From NCBI GenBank assembly GCA_949840905.1, contig CATKXW010000006.1, forward strand, positions 1 to 64,000: a stretch of DNA of 64,000 nucleotides. The letters run 5' to 3'. Positions 48,882 through 57,641 of this stretch are shown here, piece after piece. The stretch's first letter is position 1. Each line of letters begins with the position of its first letter. The translations under genes were made by a program, and so were the position numbers. Source of the DNA: an uncultured Eggerthellaceae bacterium. GTDB lineage: Bacteria > Actinomycetota > Coriobacteriia > Coriobacteriales > Eggerthellaceae. The notes under the pieces were generated by a model. The model was not told where the DNA came from, made no database searches, and saw only the letters and a list, made by a program, of their open reading frames with translations.

Positions 48882-49286
48882 ATGGGCAAGAAGAAGCTTT
48901 TGGCACTGTTCGCATGCGCGCTCCTCGCCGCTACGATGGTGTTGGCAGGATGCTCGTCGGGGCCGTCGGTGGCTGACGAGGGTGCTGCTGACGTGGCGGG
49001 CACCTATCTGTGCGAGTCGGTCTACATGGATGGTGAAGAGGCATCGGGCTATTCCGACAAGCTGATTCTCGAGGAGAACGGCAAGGGCGTCTGCGTTTAC
49101 GAGGACGAGGAGTTCGACCTTCGGTGGGAGCTCAACGGCACAGCTATCGCCTGGTCTGACGAATCGGGCGACAAGTTCAAGGGGACCGTCGACTTCGAGA
49201 ACGGTACTATATCCGGCGTCTATAGCATCGACTTCGCGGAAGGCGAGCACGGGGAGCTGGATTACGTGTTCAAGAAGGTGCAGTGA
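48882..49286 (+). CDS. Small lipoprotein with lipocalin-like beta domain
   Basis: 134 residues. The signal peptide ends in the lipobox VLAGC (Cys at about 23), so the mature protein is lipid-anchored. After a Ser/Gly linker, residues about 38-134 form a beta-rich domain (VAGTYLCESVYMDG, LILEENGKGVCVYED, FKGTVDFENGTISGVYSID) resembling small lipocalin-like or DUF-type lipoproteins. No enzymatic motif. AGGGGG precedes the ATG. A perfect terminator follows. Confidence 0.75.
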   Translation: MGKKKLLALFACALLAATMVLAGCSSGPSVADEGAADVAGTYLCESVYMDGEEASGYSDKLILEENGKGVCVYEDEEFDLRWELNGTAIAWSDESGDKFKGTVDFENGTISGVYSIDFAEGEHGELDYVFKKVQ

Positions 49287-49311
49287 GCCTTCGGACCCAT
49301 CGAGGCCATGG

Positions 49312-49345
49312 AAAAAGGGCGAGCATCTCGATGCTCGCCCTTTTT
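49312..49345 (+). terminator. Rho-independent terminator after the lipoprotein
   Basis: AAAAAGGGCGAGCAT, CTCG, ATGCTCGCCCTTTTT: a perfect 15-bp stem ending in five Ts. Confidence 0.9.
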
Positions 49346-49449
49346 CGTAGCAGGGCTGATGAAAGATGTTCCGCTGCGTTTCTTTCGTAGCATCCGCCGG
49401 AACAGTGTGCTATCATAACGACCGCTGGTTCTTCGGGACCGGTGAACAA

Positions 49450-49526
49450 CGGGTTGTGGCTCAGTTTGGTAGAGCGCTGCGTTCGGGACGCAGAGGTCGC
49501 AGGTTCAAATCCTGTCAACCCGACCA
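49450..49526 (+). tRNA. tRNA-Pro (anticodon CGG)
   Basis: 77 bases: CGGGTTG acceptor strand pairs with CAACCCG. The D-arm has GCTCAGTTTGGTAGAGC, the anticodon stem CTGCG/CGCAG holds loop TTCGGGA, i.e. anticodon CGG, the T-loop is GGTTCAAATCC, and CCA is encoded. It reads CCG codons. Confidence 0.95.
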
Positions 49527-49534
49527 TGAATCCA

Positions 49535-49573
49535 AGAGGGTCCGTCGCATCGAGCGGCGGACCCTCTTCCTTT
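49535..49573 (+). terminator. Terminator after tRNA-Pro
   Basis: AGAGGGTCCG (49535-49544) pairs with CGGACCCTCT (49558-49567), followed by TCCTTT. Confidence 0.8.
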
Positions 49574-49637
49574 ATAGTGGCGGCTCTATCTTCGACCGGT
49601 GCGCGAAGGGGTGTGCGGGGCTGGAGGATGAGGGAGC

Positions 49638-52600
49638 TCAGAAGGGAGAGACGTACAGGCGCATGCCCTTGGTGTCTCGGACCAGGCCGAGGGATCGGAG
49701 ACGGTCGGCAAAGGACGTGGCCAGGATGGGCTCGCCGTCGATGGTCTCGATGAGGATGCGGGTGCGGGCACCGGCGGTGCCGGCACGGCGTAGGGAGGTA
49801 AGGGTGGCGTTGACGAGGGCTTCGAGGGCTCGCTCGATGGCGTCCTCGCTCGCGGTGAAGCTCAGAAGGGCTTTCAGGCGCGGGGCCGCCCACAGCACCG
49901 GCTCGCCCTGCTCGAACACGACCAGAGCACCGTTGCGGCGGGCGGCGCGCGCCTCAGAGCCTTCGCCGCCGCTCACGCTCGGCCACGGAAGCACCGCGCC
50001 ATAGAGCTGGGCTGGATCGTCGGCGGCTAGCACGAGGGGGCCGCTCCCCTCCTCGGTGGTCGTCATCAGTCGCAGGGCGTCGATCGTGTCCTGGGCCGCG
50101 AATTGCAGGCGCCCGAGCCCTTCCACGAACGTGCCGCGCAGCACCTCGCCGGCGTCTTCGAGGGAGCGCAGCACGGGATAGAGCACGCTCATGCCGCCCT
50201 TCACCCCGTGGGCGGCGGCGATGTCGGGAGTGATGATGCCATAGCGGTCGAACAGGGACTCCACGATGGCCATAGCGCGCAGCGTGTCGTTCTCGCAAGG
50301 GTCGGAGACGATCGACCAATGCCCTGCGAGCGCCCCATGGGCGGCGCTGCGGGAGAGCACTTGGGCCCGAGCGTTGCGGCGAGCATCGGAGAGCTCGCTG
50401 CGATAGCGCCCGCGTCCGCGCCGACTGCTCGCACGGCGCGGTGCCGGCCGGGTCGAAGCGGCGGTGATGCCGTCGCTCACCAGCGTTTCCGGCTCGAAGT
50501 CGACGGTGCGCGCCAGGGCGAACGAATCCACTGCCACATCCCCGCTCCAGAGCAGGTCGAGCAGTTCGCGGGCGATGGCCGCATCGTCGGGGGCATCGCT
50601 GCGCTCCTCGGAGCAGAGCCGCCGCGTGCGCTCGGCGATGGTGGGGAAGGAAAGCCCGCTCTCTTCGGCGAGCGTTCGCAGAAGGATCGTGCGCACGCTG
50701 AGCGTTCCGTCATCCTCGCCCGGCTCGGGCGAGAAGGCGGCCAGGACCTCTGCGTCTTCGAGGGGCACCGGCGCGAACGGAGAATCGGTAGGGAAGAAGG
50801 CGACGCTCTGATGGTCATCGCCATCGCGCCTGCCGCGCCATATCACCTCGCCGCTCTCGAGCAGCTCATCGAGAAGGCGAGGTTCGAAGCCGTTCACGCG
50901 CGCGGGGAACACCACGTCTTCCCAAAGGTTGCGGGGCAGCGAGACGCCTTCGAACAAGGCTATCGTCTCGGCAAGACCGTCGATGCCCTGCAATGGCTCT
51001 GTGGCAGCAGCGGTGATGCCTTGCCGCGCGAACAGAAAGCGCCCGTAGATGTCCGCCCCTACGGGCCGCACCGCTTCACGGGCCTTGGCGAGGGAGCGCA
51101 GCCGCATCGGTCGCAGCACGTCGAGGGCGATCCAGAAAGGACCATCCGCATCGTGGGCCTGCTGTACGGCCTCGGTGAATGCGCCCTGAGCGAGGGTGCC
51201 TCTGGCCCGCAGGCGCGCCGCGCTCTCCGCTATCAACGCCTCGCCCAGGGTGAGCGCGCGGGCGGCTTCGCCGACGGTGAAGGGGCCGTGGGTCCTCCCA
51301 TAGCGCGCGAGCAAGCTGTCGATGAGCACGGCGCTGTCGCTGTTGCCCTCGGTCGCTTCAGGCTCGGTCTGGTTCGCGCCGAACGTGAGCGCGTTCGCCC
51401 AGACGGGCACGGCGCACCCGAGCACCGCGGCCAGGCGGCGACCGTCCTCGACGGCCGCCCAGCGCTCTTCACCGCCGAGGACCACGGGAAAGATGCGACG
51501 GTCGCGGGCCAGCTCGGCCAGTAGCGCGCTGAGCACCGTCGAAGGGTCGGCCACCGCTTCGCTGCCCTCCTCCGTCAAGGCTGTCCGCGCCAGCAGCCCA
51601 TCGAAGCTCAGCGGCCCGAGCCGCCTCAGCATCTCGGCCACAGCCTCCGCGCTCGTGGCCGCGCGATCCGGCGCGAGCCATTGCAGCTCGGCTTCCACGG
51701 CCTCTATCACGGTATCGTCCAGGAGCGTTGTCACATCGCCGCCGCCCACCAGCTCGCCCAGCAACGTGGAGTCCACGGCTAGCAGCGAAGCTTGGCGCTC
51801 GGCGTGAGGAAGGTCGCCCTCGTAGAGGTGCTGGGTCATGTAGCCGAACAGCAGCGGCACGGCGAAGGGGGAGGGCAGCGGCGTATCCGCCTCCGCGATG
51901 CTGATACGGCCATCATCGAGGGCTTCCATGACCTGGCGCAGGCCATCCAGATCATAGACCTCCTGCAAGCACTCGCGGGCCGCCTCGGCCAGCAGCGGAA
52001 AATCGCCCGCTTCCCGGGCCGCTTCGAGCAACTGGCCTCCGCGCAGCCGTTGCTGCCAGAGCGGGGCGCGCTTGCCGGGCATGGTGGGGCTCATGAGCAG
52101 GGCGCGAGCGGCGCATTCGCGGAACCGAGTAGCGAACAGAGCCGTGGTGCCCACCGCGTTGCGCACCACGGCTTCGATCTGGTCAGGATCGAACAGCAGC
52201 AGCGAGGGGTCGGGGAAGACGGGCTCGTGCAAGGGGATGTGCATGACGATGCCGTCATCGGCGGCGGATGCTTGCAGGTCGTAGTCGAGCAGACGCGCTC
52301 CCCGCTCGGCGATGGCGAGGGCCCAGGGCTCGTGGATTCGTCGGCCGAAGGGGGAGTGGAGGATCATCGACCAGCCGCCGGCTTCGTCCGCGCAGCGCTC
52401 CAGCACCAGCGTGCGGTCGGTGGGCACCGCACCGGTGGCACGGCGTTGCTCGGCGAGGAGCAGCGCCAGGTTCGCCATGGCGTTCTCACCCAGCCCGATA
52501 GCGCACAGCCGCTGCCTCATGGTGGCGCTGAAGGCTTGGGCGGCCTCGCGGGGGAGCGCTGGTGTCGCAGGGCCCTCGTCTGCGGAATCGAGGCTGGGGG

Positions 52601-54728
52601 CCAACGCCTCGGAAGCCTCGCGGAGGAACGCCCCTTTGCGTGCGCCGGCATCCAAGGGACGGCCCGGGCCCTCACCATGCCAGAACGGCAGGCGAGCGGT
52701 GCGGCCCGGCGCGGGCTCGACCAACACGCGATCATCGGCTATCTCGGCGATGCGCCAGGAACTGGTGCCCAAGATGATGACGTCGCCCACTCGCGATTCG
52801 GCCACCATCTCCTCGTCCAGCTCTCCCACGCGCTTGCGCCCCGACCGCTTCCCAGAGGGGCTAGCGCCCCTCGTCATGCCAGGCACCGGCGCGCTGTGGT
52901 CATCGCCACGGGCGAGCATGACCGGGAACAGCCCGCGATCGGGAATGGTGCCGGCGCCCGTGACGGCGAGGCGCTGGGTGCGCGCGAGCGGCTTGAGCAG
53001 CCCTGCTTCGACATCTATCGAGATGCGCGGCGCGAAATCGGCCACGCCTCCGTGGGCGTAGCGTCCGGCTAGCATCCACAGCACGGCGTCGAAGGCGGAA
53101 CGGGGCAGCTCCTCGTAGCAAGCGGAGCGGCGCACGGTGGCATACCACTCATCCATGGCCAACCCCTCCGGCGCCATGGCCACGGCTGCGGTGGTCTGCT
53201 GGGCTAGCACGTCGAGGGCGTTGCGCACCGGCTCGGTGCGCTCTATGCGCCTTTGCCGCATGCCCTCGGCGATGACGGCGCAGTCGATCACCTCAGTGCG
53301 CACGCGAGGGAACATGATGCCTTGAGAGCGGCCCTTCACCTGATGGTTCGCGCGCCCGATGCGCTGAAGGCCGCTCGCCACGGACAGCGGGGGCGCTACC
53401 TGTAGCACCAGGTCGACCTCGCCCATGTCGATGCCGAGCTCTAAGCTGGAGGTGGCCACCACGCACGGCAGCGCACCGCGCTTCAGTTCGCTCTCCACTG
53501 CCAGGCGCTTCTCTTTGGAGACGGATCCGTGGTGGGCCTTCGCGATGACCGCATCGGCGGCGATGGGGCTGGCGAGCTCGGAGGTGGAGCCGATCTCTGA
53601 GCGGATGGAGGGGCCGGCTCCTGTGTCGAGAGCGGCGATGGACGCTTCTCGTGCCCCGCAGCGCTTGGCATAGAGCTCGTTGAGGTGCGCAGTGAGGCGC
53701 TCGCAGAGGCCGCGGGAGTTCACGAACACGATGGTGGAGGTGTGGGCGAGCACCTCATCGAGGATGGCGGCTTCTATATAGGGCCAGATGGAAGCCGATC
53801 CTGCGCCGGTGTCGGGCGGCAGGGCGCTGCTCGCGGCGTTCTGCTCTTCGCGGAGGAAGGCGCGCATGGCCCGGTCGCTCTTCCACGCGCTCGAACGGGG
53901 CGAACCGCTGGCAGGTTCGGTGGCAGCTCGCTTCTTGTCTCTCCGGGACAAGGGAGGATCGCTCAGGCGCGGGATGGCGGTCATATCGCTCACGGGCACC
54001 GTCACAGAAAGGTCGAAGGCGGCTGGCTCCTCGTCGCGCACCACGGTGACCTCGCTTCCGGTGCCGCCGAGGAAGCGCGCCACGGCGCTCACAGGCTCCA
54101 CGGTGGCCGAAAGGCCCACCCGCTGGAAAGGAGCGCCCCTCAGGTCGCGCAGCCGTTCGAGGGAGAGGGAGAGGTGGGCGCCTCGCTTGCTGCCCGCCAT
54201 GGCGTGGATCTCGTCGACGATGACGGTCTGCACCGAGGCGAGGATGGAGCGGGCTTGGGAGGTGAGCATGAGGTAGAGCGATTCGGGCGTGGTGATGAGG
54301 ATGTCGGGCGGCGTGCGCTGTAGCTTGCGCCGTGCATCCGGCGCTGTGTCGCCGGTGCGCATGCCGACCGTGATGGGGGTGCTGCCGCCTGCGGCCGCAT
54401 CGGCGATGCCAGCGAGGGGCTGGGCGAGGTTGCGCTCCACGTCGGCACCGAGGGCCTTCAAGGGCGACACGTAGAGCACCCGCACACCGTGCTGCCGGCG
54501 TTCACCAGCCTGCTCGCAGCGGGCGTGCTCGCCTACGAGGCGATCGATGGCGAACAGGAAGGCCGCCAGGGTCTTGCCCGAGCCAGTTGGGGCCACTACC
54601 AGCGTATCGTCGCCGGTAGCGATGGCCTTCCAGGCCTGAGCCTGCACCGCGGTGGGCGCAGAGAAGGCTCCTTCGAACCAGCGGTGCACGCCAGGGGAGA
54701 ACAGGTCGAGTGCTGCATCGTCTCTCAT
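49638..54728 (-). CDS. lhr: Lhr-type large ATP-dependent helicase
   Basis: 1696 residues, in the size range of full-length Lhr (about 1500). Helicase core: TAVQAQAWKAIATGD (Q-motif region), Walker A VVAPTGSGKT (about 44-53), SPLKALGAD, TTPESLYLML, DEIHAM (172-177), SATVEP, and in the second RecA domain SSLELGIDMGEVDLV and RIGRANHQ (about 460-490). Winged-helix and beta-barrel core parts follow, then the long Lhr C-terminal region. Lhr helicases unwind RNA:DNA hybrids and D-loops and are linked to interstrand-crosslink and oxidative repair. Its start lies before the AT-rich molybdate region. Confidence 0.92.
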   Translation of the reverse strand: MRDDAALDLFSPGVHRWFEGAFSAPTAVQAQAWKAIATGDDTLVVAPTGSGKTLAAFLFAIDRLVGEHARCEQAGERRQHGVRVLYVSPLKALGADVERNLAQPLAGIADAAAGGSTPITVGMRTGDTAPDARRKLQRTPPDILITTPESLYLMLTSQARSILASVQTVIVDEIHAMAGSKRGAHLSLSLERLRDLRGAPFQRVGLSATVEPVSAVARFLGGTGSEVTVVRDEEPAAFDLSVTVPVSDMTAIPRLSDPPLSRRDKKRAATEPASGSPRSSAWKSDRAMRAFLREEQNAASSALPPDTGAGSASIWPYIEAAILDEVLAHTSTIVFVNSRGLCERLTAHLNELYAKRCGAREASIAALDTGAGPSIRSEIGSTSELASPIAADAVIAKAHHGSVSKEKRLAVESELKRGALPCVVATSSLELGIDMGEVDLVLQVAPPLSVASGLQRIGRANHQVKGRSQGIMFPRVRTEVIDCAVIAEGMRQRRIERTEPVRNALDVLAQQTTAAVAMAPEGLAMDEWYATVRRSACYEELPRSAFDAVLWMLAGRYAHGGVADFAPRISIDVEAGLLKPLARTQRLAVTGAGTIPDRGLFPVMLARGDDHSAPVPGMTRGASPSGKRSGRKRVGELDEEMVAESRVGDVIILGTSSWRIAEIADDRVLVEPAPGRTARLPFWHGEGPGRPLDAGARKGAFLREASEALAPSLDSADEGPATPALPREAAQAFSATMRQRLCAIGLGENAMANLALLLAEQRRATGAVPTDRTLVLERCADEAGGWSMILHSPFGRRIHEPWALAIAERGARLLDYDLQASAADDGIVMHIPLHEPVFPDPSLLLFDPDQIEAVVRNAVGTTALFATRFRECAARALLMSPTMPGKRAPLWQQRLRGGQLLEAAREAGDFPLLAEAARECLQEVYDLDGLRQVMEALDDGRISIAEADTPLPSPFAVPLLFGYMTQHLYEGDLPHAERQASLLAVDSTLLGELVGGGDVTTLLDDTVIEAVEAELQWLAPDRAATSAEAVAEMLRRLGPLSFDGLLARTALTEEGSEAVADPSTVLSALLAELARDRRIFPVVLGGEERWAAVEDGRRLAAVLGCAVPVWANALTFGANQTEPEATEGNSDSAVLIDSLLARYGRTHGPFTVGEAARALTLGEALIAESAARLRARGTLAQGAFTEAVQQAHDADGPFWIALDVLRPMRLRSLAKAREAVRPVGADIYGRFLFARQGITAAATEPLQGIDGLAETIALFEGVSLPRNLWEDVVFPARVNGFEPRLLDELLESGEVIWRGRRDGDDHQSVAFFPTDSPFAPVPLEDAEVLAAFSPEPGEDDGTLSVRTILLRTLAEESGLSFPTIAERTRRLCSEERSDAPDDAAIARELLDLLWSGDVAVDSFALARTVDFEPETLVSDGITAASTRPAPRRASSRRGRGRYRSELSDARRNARAQVLSRSAAHGALAGHWSIVSDPCENDTLRAMAIVESLFDRYGIITPDIAAAHGVKGGMSVLYPVLRSLEDAGEVLRGTFVEGLGRLQFAAQDTIDALRLMTTTEEGSGPLVLAADDPAQLYGAVLPWPSVSGGEGSEARAARRNGALVVFEQGEPVLWAAPRLKALLSFTASEDAIERALEALVNATLTSLRRAGTAGARTRILIETIDGEPILATSFADRLRSLGLVRDTKGMRLYVSPF

Positions 54729-54856
54729 GGACCCCCCCCTGTTCCGCTGACGGGCTCTCTCGGACGCTTTTCGCGCGAGAGAGATGGTTTCTTCTCATTA
54801 TATAGAGAGGTAGCGGAGGGGAGGATGCGGGATGCGAAGACCGTCCTCTTTTCAGC

Positions 54857-54909
54857 ATTATTCTCAATGAGAAATAAATCCTTCTTGCATATATTCTCGT
54901 TTGGGAATA
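54857..54909. promoter_or_regulatory. Two dyad sites in the AT-rich modA upstream region
   Basis: TTCTCA-A-TGAGAA (54861-54873) is a perfect 6-1-6 dyad within ATTATTCTCAATGAGAAATAA. A related TATTC...GAATA dyad lies at 54892-54909. Both share the TATTCTC half-site in DNA much richer in A+T than the surroundings. They are plausible operators for a molybdate-responsive or other metal regulator of modABC, and might also touch lhr. Confidence 0.45.
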
Positions 54910-55014
54910 ATATGAGGACCATCCACGTTGCTCGGGGGCGGATCGGTCGTAAGGCCGAAGGGGGCCTGCGCTCGAGCGTTTCTACAGAAGGATCGAGATG
55001 AGGAGGAACCATCC

Positions 55015-55902
55015 ATGAAGGAGTCTGCCCGCCGCATGCTCGCGCTCGCGCTCACGGGTGCGCTCGCAAGCTCATTCGCGCTGTTCGGTTGCACGGCGAA
55101 CACGACGTCGACCACGAGCGCCTCGAGCTCGTCGGGCGCTGCTGCCCAGCCTGTCGAGCTGCAGCTGTTCGCAGCCAACTCGCTCTCCAAGGCCATGGAC
55201 GAGGCCCAGGCGCTCTACACGAGCCAGAATCCGTCTGTCACCTTCGCCGATACTCAATACAAAGGATCTGGCGAGCTGAACGAGATGCTGGCTGCCGGCA
55301 GCTACGCTGACGCCCTCATCACCGCCTCGGGGGCCACTATGGACACCGCAGTGGAGAAGGGCTATGTCAACGAAGCCACTCGTCAGAACATGTTCAGCAA
55401 CGAGCTCGTGATCGTGGCTAAGGAAGACGCTCCGTATCAGGATGTCACGCTGGCTGATATCGCGACCGGCGAGCATACCCTGTGCGTCGGAGACGATTCC
55501 GTGCCCGCCGGCACCTACGCCGCTCAGGCGCTCTCCACAGTGGGCCTTTACGAGCCGCCTGCCGACCAGGCTGGCAAGACCGGTGCTGACATCTCCGGCA
55601 AGGGGGGCACCTACGTCGGCATCACGCCCGTCTTGCAGACTTCCGTGGGCAACGTATGCAAGCAGGCCGAGAACGGTGATGTGGACTTCGCCATCGTCTA
55701 TTCCTCTGACGTCTACCGCTTCGGTGGCGTGAAGATCGTCGGCATCATCCCGAACGACGCTCACAAGCCCATCGTCTACCCGGGCGCTATCTGCACCGAG
55801 TCCGGCAATTACAGCGCGGCCGAGGATTTCCTCCAGTGGTGCCTCACTGACCCCGACGCTCAGGCCATCTGGCAGAAGTGGGGCTTCACGCTGGCTGAAT
55901 AG
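55015..55902 (+). CDS. modA: Molybdate ABC transporter substrate-binding lipoprotein
   Basis: 295 residues. The signal ends in lipobox ALFGC (Cys about 23), then a Thr/Ser linker and a periplasmic-binding-type fold: LQLFAANSLSKAMDEAQ (about 45-61, oxyanion site), YKGSGELNEML, ADALITAS, NELVIVAKE and VTDFA-like DVDFAIVYSSDVYRFGG. This is the ModA arrangement; tungstate cannot be excluded. GAGGAGG precedes the ATG at 55015. It is followed by a 176-base gap with stem-loops, then modB, modC, moaA and moaC. Confidence 0.9.
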   Translation: MKESARRMLALALTGALASSFALFGCTANTTSTTSASSSSGAAAQPVELQLFAANSLSKAMDEAQALYTSQNPSVTFADTQYKGSGELNEMLAAGSYADALITASGATMDTAVEKGYVNEATRQNMFSNELVIVAKEDAPYQDVTLADIATGEHTLCVGDDSVPAGTYAAQALSTVGLYEPPADQAGKTGADISGKGGTYVGITPVLQTSVGNVCKQAENGDVDFAIVYSSDVYRFGGVKIVGIIPNDAHKPIVYPGAICTESGNYSAAEDFLQWCLTDPDAQAIWQKWGFTLAE

Positions 55903-55908
55903 CGATCA

Positions 55909-56039
55909 GAGCGCGAACGGTCGAACGGATCGCTCTTCATGGATGCGCATCCTGAGCCGCGTCCGTGACCGAAGAGCGCGCAACATCACATCGCATCCGC
56001 CATCGAGAGAGCGAGCATGGAAGGCTCGCTCTCTCGATG
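55909..56039 (+). other. Stem-loops between modA and modB
   Basis: A weaker AGAGCG...CGCTCT stem (about 55909-55937) is followed by CATCGAGAGAGCGAGC, a 7-base loop, and GCTCGCTCTCTCGATG (56001-56039): a perfect 16-bp stem without a T-run. Such intergenic hairpins between a binding protein and its permease commonly lower downstream expression by partial termination or by stabilising the upstream mRNA. Confidence 0.7.
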
Positions 56040-56078
56040 CGTCGTAGTGGGGATCGAAGAAGGGGAAGGGGGAGAAGC

Positions 56079-57641
56079 GTGCTCAAGATCAGGGGCGCGG
56101 CCACATCGTTGCTCATCCTGCTGATGGTGGTCGCCTGTCTGGTGCCGACGCTCGCTTGGGCTAGCGAGGAGGAGAGCCTTGGCAGCGTGGAGGAGCCGGC
56201 GGCGCCCATAGCGGCGTTGAGCGCGACCGACGCCGCGAGCGTCGAGCGCGGCCAGCAGATGTTCGGGAACGTGAGCGTTTCCGCTGAAGGGGATGCGGCC
56301 CTTATCGAAGGCTGTCGCTTTGGCGTGAGCGATTTCGTGCGCGCTCAATCGGGCTCCGATCGTGCGGTCGATGGCGTCTATCGCGGGTACAACTACTACG
56401 TCGGCACCGAACCTGAGAACGTGGCGGTCGTCTCCACCGGTGATCATGCCGTGGTCTATCTGCCAGCTTCCGTAGCCGCCTCGTTCGGCATCGACCTCGC
56501 ATCCGTCGATGATCGAGCCATGCTCAAGGACTACCTGGTCGCGCTCGACAGCGCGAACGCCCGCGGATCCTCCCGTCTCGAAACGGTCCCCTCTTGGCAC
56601 TTCACCGACCAGGCCGTCTACGAGCTGGACGGCGTCGCTTTCCGCTTCGACGAGCAGCTCACCGAAGGCCGCTACTATCTGTGCGTCATCGGGGTCGACG
56701 GCGGTGATGTCACCGCGCAGTCCCACCCAAGCCACATCACCCTCGAACATGCCGACTTCGCTCGCATCGTCGAGCCCGACCAAGTGGTCATCGCCCAGGA
56801 AGCGACCGGACTCGCTTGGTTGGGAGAGTTCCTCTCCGCCATCGACTACAGTCCGCTCTGGGTCACCTTGCGCACCACCGGCATCGCCATCCTCATCATC
56901 TTCGTCCTGGGCCTTGCGGCTGCTTACTTCACCTTGCGCATCTCACCGCGGGCTCAAGACATCTTCGACTCCATCTTCACCATCCCCATGGTGCTACCGC
57001 CCACCGTGTGCGGCTTTCTGCTGCTGCTGGCGTTCGGGCGCTCCACGGCGCTGGGGCAGTGGTTCATCGACGTCGGGTTCCCGCTGGTGTTCAGCTGGCA
57101 GGCCACGGTCATCGCGGCGGTCATCGTGGCGTTCCCGCTCATGTACCGATCAGCCCGCGGTGCCTTCGAGAACCTCGATCCGAACATGCTCGACGCGGCT
57201 CGTACGCTCGGCTGGTCGAACCCGCGCATCTTCTTCAAGCTGATGCTGCCGCTGTCGTGGTCGTCCATCGCTGCGGGTACCGTGCTGTCGTTCGCCCGCG
57301 CTCTCGGCGAGTTCGGTGCCACGCTGTTCTTGGCGGGCAACTACGCGGGCATCACGCGCACCATCCCCATCGCCATCTACTTCGAGTGGATGAACGGCAA
57401 CACCGACGTGGCCATATTCTGGACCATCGTCATCATGATCTTCAGCTTCATCGTCATCCTGTTCATCAACTTGTGGAGCCGCCGCACCACGAAGTATCGC
57501 CGTCGCGAGCGCGGCGAGGATGCAGGGAAGAGGGGGCAGGCGAAGAGGGGGCCGCACGTGCTCGGAGGGGGAGGCGAAGAGGAGCTGGAGCGTGGCGTGG
57601 CTGCCTACGAAGCGCAGCGAATGGAAGGGGGCGCACGATGA
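56079..57641 (+). CDS. modB: ModB-like molybdate permease with N-terminal extracytoplasmic domain
   Basis: 520 residues. A first hydrophobic signal/anchor (about 5-27, ending LAWAS) and then about 225 exported residues (30-257) precede the standard ModB permease (about 258-470, about five helices), which contains the EAA-like loop ARTLGWSNPRIFFKLMLPLSW and FARALGEFGATLFLAG. Ordinary ModB is about 220-230 residues, so the extracytoplasmic part is an addition; it contains DGVYRGYNYYVGTEPENV and YYLCVIGVDGGDVTAQSHPS in outline, possibly a beta-fold. The tail (about 480-520) is basic and Gly-rich. GTG 56079 follows GGGGGAG. modC starts by ATGA overlap. Confidence 0.85.
   Translation: MLKIRGAATSLLILLMVVACLVPTLAWASEEESLGSVEEPAAPIAALSATDAASVERGQQMFGNVSVSAEGDAALIEGCRFGVSDFVRAQSGSDRAVDGVYRGYNYYVGTEPENVAVVSTGDHAVVYLPASVAASFGIDLASVDDRAMLKDYLVALDSANARGSSRLETVPSWHFTDQAVYELDGVAFRFDEQLTEGRYYLCVIGVDGGDVTAQSHPSHITLEHADFARIVEPDQVVIAQEATGLAWLGEFLSAIDYSPLWVTLRTTGIAILIIFVLGLAAAYFTLRISPRAQDIFDSIFTIPMVLPPTVCGFLLLLAFGRSTALGQWFIDVGFPLVFSWQATVIAAVIVAFPLMYRSARGAFENLDPNMLDAARTLGWSNPRIFFKLMLPLSWSSIAAGTVLSFARALGEFGATLFLAGNYAGITRTIPIAIYFEWMNGNTDVAIFWTIVIMIFSFIVILFINLWSRRTTKYRRRERGEDAGKRGQAKRGPHVLGGGGEEELERGVAAYEAQRMEGGAR

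Noticed and set aside
54910-55014. Possible molybdenum cofactor riboswitch in the modA leader
   Set aside because: Some short GC stems are present, but the conserved pattern could not be recognised by eye.
55918-55932. CGAACGGTCGAACG after modA as a possible LexA site
   Set aside because: It is a direct repeat, not a dyad.
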